In this document: positions 18,925 to 27,823 of the stretch, one piece after another
Position numbering within the stretch: the stretch's first letter is position 1
How the letters are laid out: every line of letters starts with the position of its first letter
NCBI GenBank assembly: GCA_030730365.1
Contig: JANQVJ010000012.1
Location: 42,717 to 106,716 of the forward strand
Direction: 5' to 3'
Length of the DNA: 64,000 nucleotides
Source of the DNA: Verrucomicrobiales bacterium
GTDB lineage: Bacteria > Verrucomicrobiota > Verrucomicrobiia > Verrucomicrobiales > DEV007
Position numbers and translations under genes: made by a program
The notes under the pieces: generated by a model
What the model saw: only the letters and a program-made list of their open reading frames with translations
Databases searched by the model: none
Told to the model about the DNA's origin: nothing

Positions 18925-19893
18925 TCACCACGCTCCGAGAATCGTGCCGAGGGGAATGTTCGTCCCGCGGAGGAACTCGCTAGCGCTGAGACGTTTGCGC
19001 CCCTCAAGCTGGAGACCGCCCTCGAGGATGAGGGCGCCACTGCCGCAATTGACGATAAGCCGGGTCCCGCTCTCGAGCACCGTCCCGGGAGCGCTCGAGT
19101 CGCCCTCGATGATGCTGGCAGGAGGTTGAAGCTTCAGCTTCCGTCTTTCTTCGCCGAGGGTGACGAATGTTGTTGTTCCGGGCCAGGGATCGTAGGCGCG
19201 GATGAGCCGCTCGAGGACCGTCGCATCCATCTTCCAGTCGATTTCTCCGTCGTCGCGGAGAAGCTTGCCCGAGTAGATGACGCTGTCCTCATTCTGAGCT
19301 TCCGCGGCGGGGAGACCGTCGCGAAAAAGAGGGAGTCCCCGCTCCAAGAGCCGGGGGCCGAGGATGGCGAGTCTGTCGTGCAGGCTGCCGCCGGTGTCGT
19401 CAGGGTGGATAGGGATAGACTCTTTCAGAATCATGTCTCCGGCGTCGAGTTTCGGGACGATGTGCATTAGCGTGATCCCCGATTCCCCGTCGCCTTCACG
19501 GATGGCGGCCTGGATGGGTGATGCGCCGCGGTGTCGGGGGAGGAGTGATGCATGCAGATTGATGCAGGCGAGGGTAGGCGTCGAAATGAGCGCCTTCGGG
19601 AGAATCTGCCCGTAGGCCATGACCACGGCGAGGTCAGGTCTAAAAGCGGCGAATTCAGCGAGTGCAGCCTCATTTCCCCGCAGGAATTCCGGCTGCCGCA
19701 CCGGAATTCCATGAGCCGCGGCGAGGAGTTTAATCTCAGGGGCGGTTAGCACTTGTTTGCGCCCGACCGGCTTGTCAGGCTGTGTGTAGACCGCGACGAT
19801 TTCGTGTTCGTCCGGGGCGGTCGACTGGTGCTCGATGAGCCATTGCAGAGTGGGGAGGGCGATCACCCCGGTGCCCATGAATACGATACGCAT
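18925..19893 (-). CDS. fmt: Methionyl-tRNA formyltransferase
   Basis: Formylates Met-tRNAfMet with 10-formyl-THF for translation initiation; 322 residues. MRIVFMGTGVIALP begins the formyltransferase fold. CINLHASLLPRHRGASPIQA contains the catalytic NxHxSxLPxxRG signature, and the C-terminal OB-like tRNA domain follows (about 210 onward). It is the first of a minus-strand translation/nucleotide operon fmt-pyrH-frr. No def gene is adjacent. Confidence 0.95.
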   Translation of the reverse strand: MRIVFMGTGVIALPTLQWLIEHQSTAPDEHEIVAVYTQPDKPVGRKQVLTAPEIKLLAAAHGIPVRQPEFLRGNEAALAEFAAFRPDLAVVMAYGQILPKALISTPTLACINLHASLLPRHRGASPIQAAIREGDGESGITLMHIVPKLDAGDMILKESIPIHPDDTGGSLHDRLAILGPRLLERGLPLFRDGLPAAEAQNEDSVIYSGKLLRDDGEIDWKMDATVLERLIRAYDPWPGTTTFVTLGEERRKLKLQPPASIIEGDSSAPGTVLESGTRLIVNCGSGALILEGGLQLEGRKRLSASEFLRGTNIPLGTILGAW

Positions 19894-20027
19894 ACTTTGC
19901 CTACTCAAGGGCCGGAGAGAGTAAGGTCAAAAGAAATATGCCACCACGGGATGGCTTGCAATCCGCCCGGCTCGGGTTAAAAAAGGGGGATGGATTTCCC
20001 TCTCCCTTCGCCCTCCAGTTTTGAACC

Positions 20028-21011
20028 ATGAAAGGATTTTTCCCCACCCTCCTCATTGTCTGCGGTCTTCTCGCTGCCGTATGGTTCTATTATAAACCGT
20101 ATGAAAAACCGACCGTTGATCGATTCAGTGCCGGTAAGTCGATAGCGGATAGCGACCGGGTCATCGCGAAAGACAAGCCTGTCGCCGCGCCGGCGGTGGC
20201 GAGCTCGACTCCGGCATCGGCGCAGCCGGGGTCTCCTGTCGCGTCCAAGCCGGTCGTAGCGGCTCCGGTGGCGGCTCCGGTGGCGGCCGCCCCTTCGCCG
20301 AAGTCCGAGCTCGAACAACTCCTCGAGGATCGCTACCCGATGCCACAGATCCTACCGCTGCTTACGATCGTGGACCAGTGGCGCAATGTCCCGCCGAACG
20401 CTTTCCCCGCCGAAGTCGCCGCAAAAGAGACGATCGCTTTCGATCTCGTCATCAACGGCCAGGTCGCCGGATCGAGCAAGGTCGCGCCCGGCACGCCGCT
20501 GAAACCGGTGCGGCTTGCCGGAGACCAGATCGTCGTCGCCAGTCTCGCGAACCCGACCATGAGCACGCAGCTACCGATCGAAAAGACGGACTTTCGCGAG
20601 CGCATCGAGGCCCGCTACAATCAGTTCGTGGCCGCGAAGAAGGCGGAGGTTCAGGCGAAGCGGGATCGCGCCCGCAAGCTCGTCGAGGCCGATCCCGCCC
20701 GTCTTGCTCTGCTCACCGGCAAGGCGGCGGCTCCCGCGGCATCGGACTCTAAGGATGATCCCCGTTTTACTCCCGTGAAGGAAAGTCTCCGTCGGGGCGA
20801 AGCCGCCAGTGTTACGATGGAGGAGGCCACCGCCTTTCGCTGGAACGGCTCTGAAAAAGTGGGCGGCGAATACGAGGGGTCTTACGATACCGTCACGGTG
20901 AACTTTGAAGTGGAGACGATCTTCGGGCGTTTCCCTACCGAGTACAAGGCTCTCCTTAAAGGCGGGCGGGTCTTTGCCTGGATTGATCCGATCACGGAGG
21001 ACAGGATCTGA
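20028..21011 (+). CDS. Membrane-anchored protein of unknown function with Ala/Pro linker
   Basis: 327 residues, not recognised. Residues 4-22 (FFPTLLIVCGLLAAVWFYY) form a single N-terminal membrane anchor. A low-complexity Ala/Pro/Val linker follows (about 50-90, repeated PVAAPVAA). The remainder, predicted periplasmic, has a central Lys/Arg/Ala-rich helical stretch (VAAKKAEVQAKRDRARKLVE) and ends in a small beta-rich part. It is translationally linked to the next gene: that gene's SD and probable CTG start overlap this gene's last codons. A possible structural or scaffold partner of the downstream esterase. Confidence 0.75.
   Translation: MKGFFPTLLIVCGLLAAVWFYYKPYEKPTVDRFSAGKSIADSDRVIAKDKPVAAPAVASSTPASAQPGSPVASKPVVAAPVAAPVAAAPSPKSELEQLLEDRYPMPQILPLLTIVDQWRNVPPNAFPAEVAAKETIAFDLVINGQVAGSSKVAPGTPLKPVRLAGDQIVVASLANPTMSTQLPIEKTDFRERIEARYNQFVAAKKAEVQAKRDRARKLVEADPARLALLTGKAAAPAASDSKDDPRFTPVKESLRRGEAASVTMEEATAFRWNGSEKVGGEYEGSYDTVTVNFEVETIFGRFPTEYKALLKGGRVFAWIDPITEDRI
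20996..21000 (+). promoter_or_regulatory. Shine-Dalgarno sequence that fixes a CTG start
   Basis: GGAGG followed by seven bases (ACAGGAT) and then CTG at 21008. It is the strongest ribosome-binding site noticed in the window and points to a start that is neither ATG, GTG nor TTG. Confidence 0.65.
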
Positions 21012-22996
21012 AGGCGGGTCTTCTCCGGCTTTGCGCAGTTGCGGGCCTGCTGGCGCTGGCCGGTCCGGTAATGTTGCGAGCCGACGATCCAATCGCCCCT
21101 ATCTCACGCCTCCTGCCGCCTCCGGGGACTGTCGAGTTGCCGGTAGCGTTGAGGTCCCAACTCGAAGCCCGTGTAACCGCCTACGCGGACCGGATCTGGG
21201 AGATTGAGCACAAGGATCACGTTGCCGACGTTGCGGCTCTGGTGAAGGCAGTTGATTTCGCGCTACGCCACAATGAATTTTATTCGGAAAAAGAAATCCC
21301 GCTCGCGGCGGAAATGCTTGATCTTGCCGACGGCCGCTACCGTTTTCTCGACGAAGAGGACGAGCGTCCGTGGATCGGAGAGAAAGGTCTCATCATCCGC
21401 GGTTATCGCTCGGGGGTCGATGATTCCTACCAGCCTTACGGTCTTGAGATCCCGGAGAAGCTCGATCTGAGTCGCCCCGTTCCGCTGCTCGTCTGGCTCC
21501 GGGGGCGCGCGGACAAGGCGACGGATCTCCAATTTCTCGACCATTGCCGCAAGAAGAGTCAGGCTTTTGGCGGGTTCTTCAAAGACCAGCAGGAGGCCAT
21601 CGTTCTCCATCCCTTTGGGCGGCACTGCGTTGGGTGGAAACACGCCGGAGAGATTGATGTTTTTGAAGCGATCGAAGCGGTCAAAGCGGATTATCCCGTC
21701 GATTCTGACCGCATCATTCTCGCCGGCTTTTCCATGGGCGGCGCCGGAGCGTGGCACATCGGGGGGCATTACCGCGACCGCTTTTGCGCAATCCATACCG
21801 GCGCCGGATTTGCTGAGACGAAGGAGTATAACAATATCCTCCCGGAAAACTATCCTTCCGATTACGAGCAGACGCTCTGGAAAGTCTACGATGTGCCGAA
21901 CTACGTGCGGAACTTCCTGAACGGTCCTCTGCTGTCCTACTCGGGTGCCGATGACAAACAAAAGGCCTCTGCTGACCTCATGGCGCGGGAATTAGCCAAA
22001 GTGGGTCACTCGCTGCGCCACGTCATTGGCGCCGGGATGGGGCACAAGTACAACGAGGAATCCGTCCGGGAGATCCGTCTCTGGCTCACCGGGTCCTGGG
22101 CCGCAGGTCGACAGCGGCCGGCTCCGCGGATTGAATGGCAGACCCCGACGCTGCGCTACCCCGGCTATGACTGGATCCGATTCACCGGACTCGAAAAGCA
22201 CTGGGAGAACGCCCGCGTCACTGCCGTCAGAGACGATGCCAAAAAGGAAATATCCCTTGAACTCAGCGGGGTAAGCGCCTTCGAAATCACCGCCAGTCCC
22301 ACCGAAAATCTCGCGGGAACTTCGCTCCGCATCGGAGACGAAACCATCGTTGTCGAAGACCCGGGCTTTCCCGTGAATTCGCTTTCCTTCGTGCGTCCCG
22401 GCGGGGAGAATGGCAAGTGGACCTGGGGTGAACCCTCATCGTTCGGGAAAAGGCCGGGCGTGCAGGGCCCGATCGACGATGCTTTCATGAGCCGTTTCAT
22501 CGTTATCGCTCCCGAGCTCCTTCCTGCTGACGACAAGGCGGCACGCTGGCTCGACTTCGAGCTGAACCACTTCCGCGAACGATGGCGCACTCTCATGCGC
22601 GGCGAACTGCCCGAGAAATCAGCCGATGAACTCGACTCGGATGACATCGCGGAGGCCAACCTCATCCTCTGGGGAGATCCCGCCACGAATCCGCTCATCG
22701 CCGAGATCGCAGCGAGCCTGCCGGTACAGTGGGGCGTGGGCTCCTTCACGCTGCGGGGCGAGACTTACTCAACCTCGGATCATGTTCCTGTCCTCATTTT
22801 TCCGAATCCTCTCAATCCCGATCGCTACGTCGTCCTCAACAGCGGCCTGACCTTTAGGGAAGGGCACGACAAGACCAACTCCCAGCAAAATCCCAAACTG
22901 CCCGACTGGGCCGTGATAGGACTCGACCGTGACCCCGATGCGCTTGCGCCAGGGCGGATCGTGAAAGCCGGTTTCTTCGACGAGTCATGGAAGTGA
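21008..22996 (+). CDS. Secreted alpha/beta-hydrolase (prolyl-oligopeptidase/esterase type)
   Basis: 662 residues from a proposed CTG start at 21008. Starting there gives a normal signal peptide ending LAGPVMLRA, whereas the first ATG (21071) would leave no export signal. The hydrolase domain (about 130-350) has the nucleophile elbow ILAGFSMGGAGAW, an acid in SGADDKQ and the His in GAGMGHKY. The following 300 residues include a beta-rich section and are unassigned. It is likely a periplasmic or extracellular esterase or peptidase. It overlaps the stop of the preceding gene (CTGA) and the start of the following M14 gene by 10 bases. Confidence 0.8.
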   Translation: MKAGLLRLCAVAGLLALAGPVMLRADDPIAPISRLLPPPGTVELPVALRSQLEARVTAYADRIWEIEHKDHVADVAALVKAVDFALRHNEFYSEKEIPLAAEMLDLADGRYRFLDEEDERPWIGEKGLIIRGYRSGVDDSYQPYGLEIPEKLDLSRPVPLLVWLRGRADKATDLQFLDHCRKKSQAFGGFFKDQQEAIVLHPFGRHCVGWKHAGEIDVFEAIEAVKADYPVDSDRIILAGFSMGGAGAWHIGGHYRDRFCAIHTGAGFAETKEYNNILPENYPSDYEQTLWKVYDVPNYVRNFLNGPLLSYSGADDKQKASADLMARELAKVGHSLRHVIGAGMGHKYNEESVREIRLWLTGSWAAGRQRPAPRIEWQTPTLRYPGYDWIRFTGLEKHWENARVTAVRDDAKKEISLELSGVSAFEITASPTENLAGTSLRIGDETIVVEDPGFPVNSLSFVRPGGENGKWTWGEPSSFGKRPGVQGPIDDAFMSRFIVIAPELLPADDKAARWLDFELNHFRERWRTLMRGELPEKSADELDSDDIAEANLILWGDPATNPLIAEIAASLPVQWGVGSFTLRGETYSTSDHVPVLIFPNPLNPDRYVVLNSGLTFREGHDKTNSQQNPKLPDWAVIGLDRDPDALAPGRIVKAGFFDESWK

Positions 22997-23784
22997 TCAG
23001 GGAAACGATGGTGGCCTTTCCCCATTCAGGGCACGACTATGGAGTGCTTCTGACCAGATGGGAGGCGCTCGCGAACCGAGTCGGGTTAACGCTCTCCATC
23101 CTTTGTGAAGAGGGCGGCTTTCCGGTCATTGTGATCGAGAATAGTCAGGCGCTCGCCGGTGAGCCCGAAGGCATCTACCTCAGTGCCGGCGTGCACGGGG
23201 ATGAGTGTGCACCCGTGTGGGGACTACTGCACTGGGCGGAGAGTGATCCGGCTATTCTGAGAACACGGGCCGTCGTGATTTTCCCCTGCCTCAACCCCTA
23301 CGGACTCGTCGAGAACACCCGGCGTGACCATCGCGGCATCGACCTGAACCGCTCTTTCGAAAATCTGGAGTGTCCGCTCATTCGGTCCTGGACCACCTTC
23401 CTCGAAGGACGTCGCTTCGCCCTCTCTCTGAATCTGCACGAGGACTACGATGCCGGCGGTATCTATCTTTATGAACTCGCCCGTGACGAATCCCGGGGAG
23501 ACAAACTTCTCACCGCCTGTGAAAACATCATCCCGCGGGAGATGGCCGGCACCGTCGACGGATCGGACTTTCATCGCGGGCTTCTCACTCGCAGCGGCGA
23601 TCTCGAAAAGGTGGTCGAGGAAGATCTCGGCGGTGGGTATCCCGAGGCTATTCTTCTCTTTCTCCGGTGTTGCCGCGACTCTTATACCTTCGAGACGCCG
23701 AGCGAGCACGACCTTGTTACGAGGGTTCAGGCGCATGAGGCCTTCATCGCCGCCGCGCTACAGGAAACAGGTGAGATTGCCTGA
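22987..23784 (+). CDS. M14-family zinc carboxypeptidase / deacylase
   Basis: 265-residue cytosolic metalloenzyme of the succinylglutamate desuccinylase/M14 group. Zinc ligands are visible in SAGVHGDECAPVW (HxxE) and in SLNLHEDYDAGG (second His). DLNRSFENL gives the Asn-Arg substrate-carboxylate pair. It has no signal peptide. The 10-base overlap with the upstream hydrolase indicates one operon from 20028 to 23784. The natural substrate cannot be read from the sequence. Confidence 0.82.
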   Translation: MEVIRETMVAFPHSGHDYGVLLTRWEALANRVGLTLSILCEEGGFPVIVIENSQALAGEPEGIYLSAGVHGDECAPVWGLLHWAESDPAILRTRAVVIFPCLNPYGLVENTRRDHRGIDLNRSFENLECPLIRSWTTFLEGRRFALSLNLHEDYDAGGIYLYELARDESRGDKLLTACENIIPREMAGTVDGSDFHRGLLTRSGDLEKVVEEDLGGGYPEAILLFLRCCRDSYTFETPSEHDLVTRVQAHEAFIAAALQETGEIA

Positions 23785-23817
23785 AGACAAATCTTGAGTC
23801 CAACCCCTCGCGGAAGA

Positions 23818-24837
23818 TCAGTTCTTCAGCATCCCGCGAGCCACGAGATTGTTGAGGCGACGCGCCACCGAGACGACACCGTCGATGACCGCCTCGCTGT
23901 AGGTGCGACCGTCTCGGGTGTCGATCCCGTGTCCGGGATCGAGCTGGCGCAGGCCCTCGAGAGCGGGGTCTTCGTGATGGAACAGTTCGACAAAGACATA
24001 CTCGAGCTTGCCGGTCTTGGCGGCGGCCGCGAGGAGAGCGCCGATCCAGCCGTCGTCGGTGCTGAGGCAGCCGCGGGTCGTTTTTGATGATGCGTGGAAC
24101 ATGCCCATCTCGTCAGCGGCGGCGATCTCGGCGATGAGCGCCTCGTTCTCGGGAATGCTCAGGGTCGAGTCTCCGCAATGCGCGGCGTCGACCATGATCT
24201 TGAAAAACTTCGTGCCGAGCTCGACGTTGGCTGCTTTCACGAACTCCCAGCATTTCTGCACGTCGGTAAAAGTCTGGAACTCTCCCCCGCGGAGGAACTC
24301 GATGTGCCAGTTCTTCACGCAGCTGTTCGCGATATCCGCCTCGCGGTAGGCGCGGCAGTGGGCACTAACATTCTGGGCGACGGCCGCTTCGAAGTCGGCG
24401 CCAGTTTTTGGCGTGGCGCCGGGCTTCATCCATTCCTCGATCGAGGTGGAGGCAACCTGGGTGATGCCATACTTTTTCGCGACCTCGATCCCCGCCACGA
24501 GCATGCCCACGACAGCGTCCTCATCGGCCGGGTTCATCGGATCGGCCCCGCCGACCATCATGATGAGGTGGACCTCAAGCCCGAGAGCACGGAGACCGTT
24601 GATGAGGTCATCGGTATCGCCGGCATGGACACCGGGAAAGACCGTGATCTGGGCGCTCTGGATTCTGACTGGAGACGCCTCCGTCAGCTTTGTCATCTCC
24701 GCCACGATGAGGAGGACGCCGTCTTCGCCGCGCGGGAGACGGCCTTCGCCATCGGGGACGAGCCCGCCGACAAACTTGATGTGCGTGGGGACCACGCCGA
24801 GTTCCACGTTCGTCTTCAGGGAGATCGATTCAGCCAT
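23818..24837 (-). CDS. Xylose-isomerase-like TIM-barrel protein (sugar phosphate isomerase/epimerase type)
   Basis: 339 residues, cytosolic. The pattern of alternating strands and helices, with acidic and His residues at strand ends (ITVFPGVHAGDTDD, KIMVDAAHCGDSTLS, MGMFHASSKTTRGC, VFVELFHHEDP), fits the AP-endonuclease-2/xylose isomerase superfamily with a divalent-metal site. No specific substrate is evident. It is followed on the opposite strand by the M14 gene (convergent) and preceded by the desaturase. Confidence 0.65.
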   Translation of the reverse strand: MAESISLKTNVELGVVPTHIKFVGGLVPDGEGRLPRGEDGVLLIVAEMTKLTEASPVRIQSAQITVFPGVHAGDTDDLINGLRALGLEVHLIMMVGGADPMNPADEDAVVGMLVAGIEVAKKYGITQVASTSIEEWMKPGATPKTGADFEAAVAQNVSAHCRAYREADIANSCVKNWHIEFLRGGEFQTFTDVQKCWEFVKAANVELGTKFFKIMVDAAHCGDSTLSIPENEALIAEIAAADEMGMFHASSKTTRGCLSTDDGWIGALLAAAAKTGKLEYVFVELFHHEDPALEGLRQLDPGHGIDTRDGRTYSEAVIDGVVSVARRLNNLVARGMLKN

Positions 24838-24888
24838 GGGGAAAATAGAGGGTGGGGGTGGAAAATCGCGAAAGGCGGCTCAGCGGGA

Positions 24889-26010
24889 TCAGGCCATCGC
24901 GGGCTTGAGGGTGCGCATCCGGGTGAGCTGATCGCCTACTTCGGCGGCAACATGGCGCCAGTCCTGGAGTTTTTCCCTCGAAATCTTGATTTGTTCGCTG
25001 ACCGCTTTTTCCAGCTCCACGTAGCTGTCGCTGAGCTGGTCGGAAAGCTCGACGAGCGTCGCATAGGCCTCTTCGCGGGTCGGACAGGGGATCCTCCAGC
25101 TGTTGCCGGTTGCGATTTGGGCCTCGGCGCGCATTTTCATCGCGCGCAGCTCAGCGAGGACAATTTTTTCCTCGGGGACGCGGCGGAGTTCCGTCGCGAG
25201 ACCTAGTTTGGAAAGTGTCCAGATGGCCCACTTCGTGGGATCCCACTGCCAGAGCTTGACGCCGTTGCGGTAGTCGTGCTGGAAAGAGTGGTGATAGTTG
25301 TGGTATCCTTCACCGAAGGTCGGGATGGCCATGATCCAGCTGTCGCGGGCACTCGTGCCCGAGTCGTAGGGGCGGTTGCCGATCGTGTGGCAGAGCGAGT
25401 TGATGAAAAAAGTGCAGTGTTGCACGCAGACGAGACGGGTCACTCCGGCGATGAGAAAGGCACCGAGTGCCGAGACCCAGCCACCATAAAGGAAACCAAG
25501 GACTGCGGGGAGAATGAGGCCGACAGCGAAGCCAATGTGCTGGTGGTGCTTGTGCTGCCACATCACGAGGGGATCTTTCTTGAGGTCCGCGACGTTGGCG
25601 AGCGGACGGGGATAGAGCTTGAAGAAGATCCAGCCCATGTGCGCCCAGAAAAAGCCGCGGGAGATGCTGTAGGGATCGTCGTCCTCGTGGTCGACGTGCT
25701 TGTGATGCTCGCGGTGATCCGAAGCCCAGTCGAGGGCCGAATCTTCGAAGGCGCTCGCGCCGAAAAGAAGGGTCGTCAGCTTTACGGTCTTGCCTGCCTT
25801 GAACGCTTTGTGGGCGAAGAGGCGATGGTAGCCGAGGGTGATGCTCATCCCCGTGGCGATGAAGTAAAAGACAAAAAGGGCAATCTGGAAGAAATCGATC
25901 CCGAAGTGGTAGATGTAAATCGGGGTGCCGATGAGGGCGGTGAAAAAGGTGACGATGAGAAAGATACTGGATACCCAGTTGATGCGGTCTAGCGGTAATT
26001 TCGGAATCAT
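24889..26010 (-). CDS. Acyl-CoA/acyl-lipid delta-9 desaturase
   Basis: 373-residue integral membrane di-iron desaturase that puts a cis double bond in fatty acyl chains. The three histidine boxes are present: HRLFAH, HREHHKH and GYHNYHHSFQHDY. Two hydrophobic hairpins surround them (IFLIVTFFTALIGTPIYIY, FVFYFIATGMSITLG). The C-terminal 80 residues form a charged helical extension beyond the usual bacterial length. ATG 26010 is chosen; the much longer frame upstream is an Ala/Val-rich shadow of the RRM gene. It uses O2, implying an aerobic organism. Confidence 0.92.
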   Translation of the reverse strand: MIPKLPLDRINWVSSIFLIVTFFTALIGTPIYIYHFGIDFFQIALFVFYFIATGMSITLGYHRLFAHKAFKAGKTVKLTTLLFGASAFEDSALDWASDHREHHKHVDHEDDDPYSISRGFFWAHMGWIFFKLYPRPLANVADLKKDPLVMWQHKHHQHIGFAVGLILPAVLGFLYGGWVSALGAFLIAGVTRLVCVQHCTFFINSLCHTIGNRPYDSGTSARDSWIMAIPTFGEGYHNYHHSFQHDYRNGVKLWQWDPTKWAIWTLSKLGLATELRRVPEEKIVLAELRAMKMRAEAQIATGNSWRIPCPTREEAYATLVELSDQLSDSYVELEKAVSEQIKISREKLQDWRHVAAEVGDQLTRMRTLKPAMA

Positions 26011-26089
26011 GCGGGGTATTGAAATTGGAAATGGAAATGGATATTCGGGAAGAATTGAAAAAGGAGGGGGGAGTCGTTTTACCCAAAAT

Positions 26090-26116
26090 GCCCCCGTGCG
26101 GAGACCACACGGGGGC
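26090..26116 (-). terminator. Strong hairpin terminator of the RRM gene
   Basis: Perfect 9-bp stem GCCCCCGTG/CACGGGGGC with a nine-base loop, 30 bases after the RRM stop. On the minus strand it is followed by ATTTTGGG. Confidence 0.7.
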
Positions 26117-26146
26117 GAGTGAAATTTCAGGTTCTGAGGGGGTGAA

Positions 26147-26620
26147 TCAGAGGCTGCGGTAGCGTTTTCCGCCGCCCCGGTCGTCACGGTCCCCACGGTC
26201 GCCACGGTCGCCACGGTCGCCACGGTCCCCACGATCACTACGTTCGCCGCGCCTGTCGTAGCCACCGCCGCCGCCGCGCCTGTCGTAGCCACCGCCACCG
26301 CCACCGCCACCGTAGCCGCCGCCACCACCGCTTCGGGGAGGACGACCGCCACCGCCACCGCCACCGCCACCGGTAGCGCGGCGGTCCTCTGCCTCGCGAA
26401 CGCGCAGACTCCGGCCACCGAGGTCGGCCCCGTCGAGTTGTGCGACCGCTGCCTCTCCCATCTCGCGACTGGAGAGGGTTACGAAGGCAAAGCCGCGTTG
26501 ACGACCAGTCTCCCGGTCGAGTGGCATGTGTAGATCGACAATGGGCTCGTATGCCGCGAGAAGTTCGCGAAGGTCGGATTCCGTAGAGTCGTAAGACAGA
26601 TTTCCAATATACAGTTTCAT
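26147..26620 (-). CDS. Glycine-rich RRM RNA-binding protein
   Basis: 157 residues. Residues 1-78 are one RNA recognition motif with RNP2 LYIGNL and RNP1 RGFAFVTL. Residues 85-157 are a disordered tail: poly-Gly runs, YDRRGGGGG repeats, then five or more GDR repeats ending RYRSL. Such proteins resemble cyanobacterial Rbp and plant glycine-rich RNA-binding proteins and commonly act as cold-related RNA chaperones. The tail repeats suggest multivalent RNA binding or phase separation (inference). ATG 26620 is chosen over TTG 26623. A terminator hairpin follows. Confidence 0.92.
   Translation of the reverse strand: MKLYIGNLSYDSTESDLRELLAAYEPIVDLHMPLDRETGRQRGFAFVTLSSREMGEAAVAQLDGADLGGRSLRVREAEDRRATGGGGGGGGGRPPRSGGGGGYGGGGGGGGYDRRGGGGGYDRRGERSDRGDRGDRGDRGDRGDRDDRGGGKRYRSL
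26178..26240. repeat. Tandem 9-base repeat coding GDR tripeptides
   Basis: Seven consecutive 9-base units of the type CGGTCGCCA (on the plus strand), three of them identical. They lie inside the tail of the RRM gene and encode Gly-Asp-Arg. A slippage-prone tract expected to vary in copy number between strains. Confidence 0.85.
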
Positions 26621-26817
26621 CAATTCTAAACCGGTTGCTGGCCCTCAGTTCTCCGGGCAGCTGCATCTCTGTCCGGGGAAAACGGGTGACCGTGGTCAGA
26701 ATCGAATTGCCAGGGAGCGATCATAGATGCCCGGGTAGGTCCAGTAGTAGGGTTCCTCATTTTCAAGAAAAACCAACTTCTTTCCAAGAAAATATTGCGC
26801 TAAACAGGCGATTTTTC

Positions 26818-26835
26818 GAGGCGCAAAAGCGCCTC
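26818..26835 (-). terminator. Hairpin after the Tat TIM-barrel gene
   Basis: GAGGCGC, AAAA loop, GCGCCTC: a perfect 7-bp stem four bases beyond the stop of the 26840-27739 gene. On the minus strand it is followed by GAAAAATCG rather than a clean U-tract, so it may protect the 3' end rather than terminate on its own. Confidence 0.5.
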
Positions 26836-26839
26836 CAGC

Positions 26840-27739
26840 TTAGACAAGACCTAGGACGAGATCCATGCGGCGGGCGATGTCGGCGAGGCGTTCCCGGTTG
26901 CCCCCGGTCACCTCGGCGGCGGCCCAGCCTTCGTAGTCGATCGCGACGAGCGCCTTTCGCACTTCCTCCCAGTCTATCGTGCCATCCCCGAGCTCGGACC
27001 CGAATCCGGCGCCGAGGCCCTCGCTACGGTGCTTGCGCTCGTCCCATTCCTTCACATCGAGCTTTCCGATGCGGGCACCGAGGACCTCGATCCAATGTTC
27101 CGGCACGCCCCAGCGGACGTTGTTCCCAATGTCGAAATAGGCCCCGAAATTCGGGTGATCGATCTCGTCGACATACCGTTCCATGTCGAAAGCGCTGATG
27201 AGAAAGCTCGCCCAGACGTTCTCGATGAGGATCTTCACCCCGTAGCCTTCGGCCGCCGCGAGGCCCTTGCGCAGGGTCGCCTGGGTTTCCGTCCAGCTCT
27301 CCATGAGTGGTCGTTTCTGGTCATAGCGCGCCACGAAGAGGACCGAAGAGGCACCGACATCGTGGGCAAACTTCACCGCTGTCTCCAGATCGGGGTTGGC
27401 GGCATTGACGATGCCGTGGACCTCGAGACCGGATTTGTCGATCGCTTCGCTAAAGGATTTCAGCGCGGTGTGATCCTCGGTCCGGAGCTCGGTGCCGTCA
27501 AAGCCGACTTCTTTCAGCATTTTGAATTGATCGACGAGGGAGAGGTCGGGCTCTTTGACCATGTTAAATTTCAGCCCCTTTTTGATCCTGCCGGTCAGTT
27601 TCGTGACGGCGGCGGGAGTTGCGTCGGCAGCAGCCGCACCCGGAGCGGCGGGCGTGGCCGCCTGGGCGAGGAGCGAGGGGGAGAGAGCGGAGACACCGAG
27701 GACCGGTGCGGTGCGGGCGAAGAAATGGCGTCGATTCAT
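26840..27739 (-). CDS. Tat-exported sugar phosphate isomerase/epimerase-like TIM barrel
   Basis: 299 residues. The N-terminus MNRRHFFARTAPVLGVSALS is a twin-arginine signal with an Ala-rich export region to about residue 45. The mature part is a xylose-isomerase-like barrel with metal-ligand candidates at strand ends: ILIENVWASF (Glu), AYFDIGNNV (Asp), KLDVKEWDE and a terminal Glu (AAAEVTGG). Exported enzymes of this type are common in Verrucomicrobia and Planctomycetes and are thought to process sugars released outside the cytoplasm. Substrate unknown. Confidence 0.82.
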   Translation of the reverse strand: MNRRHFFARTAPVLGVSALSPSLLAQAATPAAPGAAAADATPAAVTKLTGRIKKGLKFNMVKEPDLSLVDQFKMLKEVGFDGTELRTEDHTALKSFSEAIDKSGLEVHGIVNAANPDLETAVKFAHDVGASSVLFVARYDQKRPLMESWTETQATLRKGLAAAEGYGVKILIENVWASFLISAFDMERYVDEIDHPNFGAYFDIGNNVRWGVPEHWIEVLGARIGKLDVKEWDERKHRSEGLGAGFGSELGDGTIDWEEVRKALVAIDYEGWAAAEVTGGNRERLADIARRMDLVLGLV

Positions 27740-27823
27740 GTGTCCACTATCAACGCAGAATCATACCCCGCCCGTCAATTCGGAAAGCACCGTGATCGGG
27801 TGAGGGGAAAATGGCAGAATGGC

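Noticed and set aside
26178..26240. Short regular repeats suggesting a CRISPR array
   Set aside because: The units are 9 bases with no spacers and lie in a coding frame for GDR tripeptides.
26011..26418. Upstream extension of the desaturase with long Ala/Val repeats
   Set aside because: The Ala/Val repeats are an out-of-frame reading of the RRM gene's Gly-rich tail, and a terminator hairpin separates the genes.
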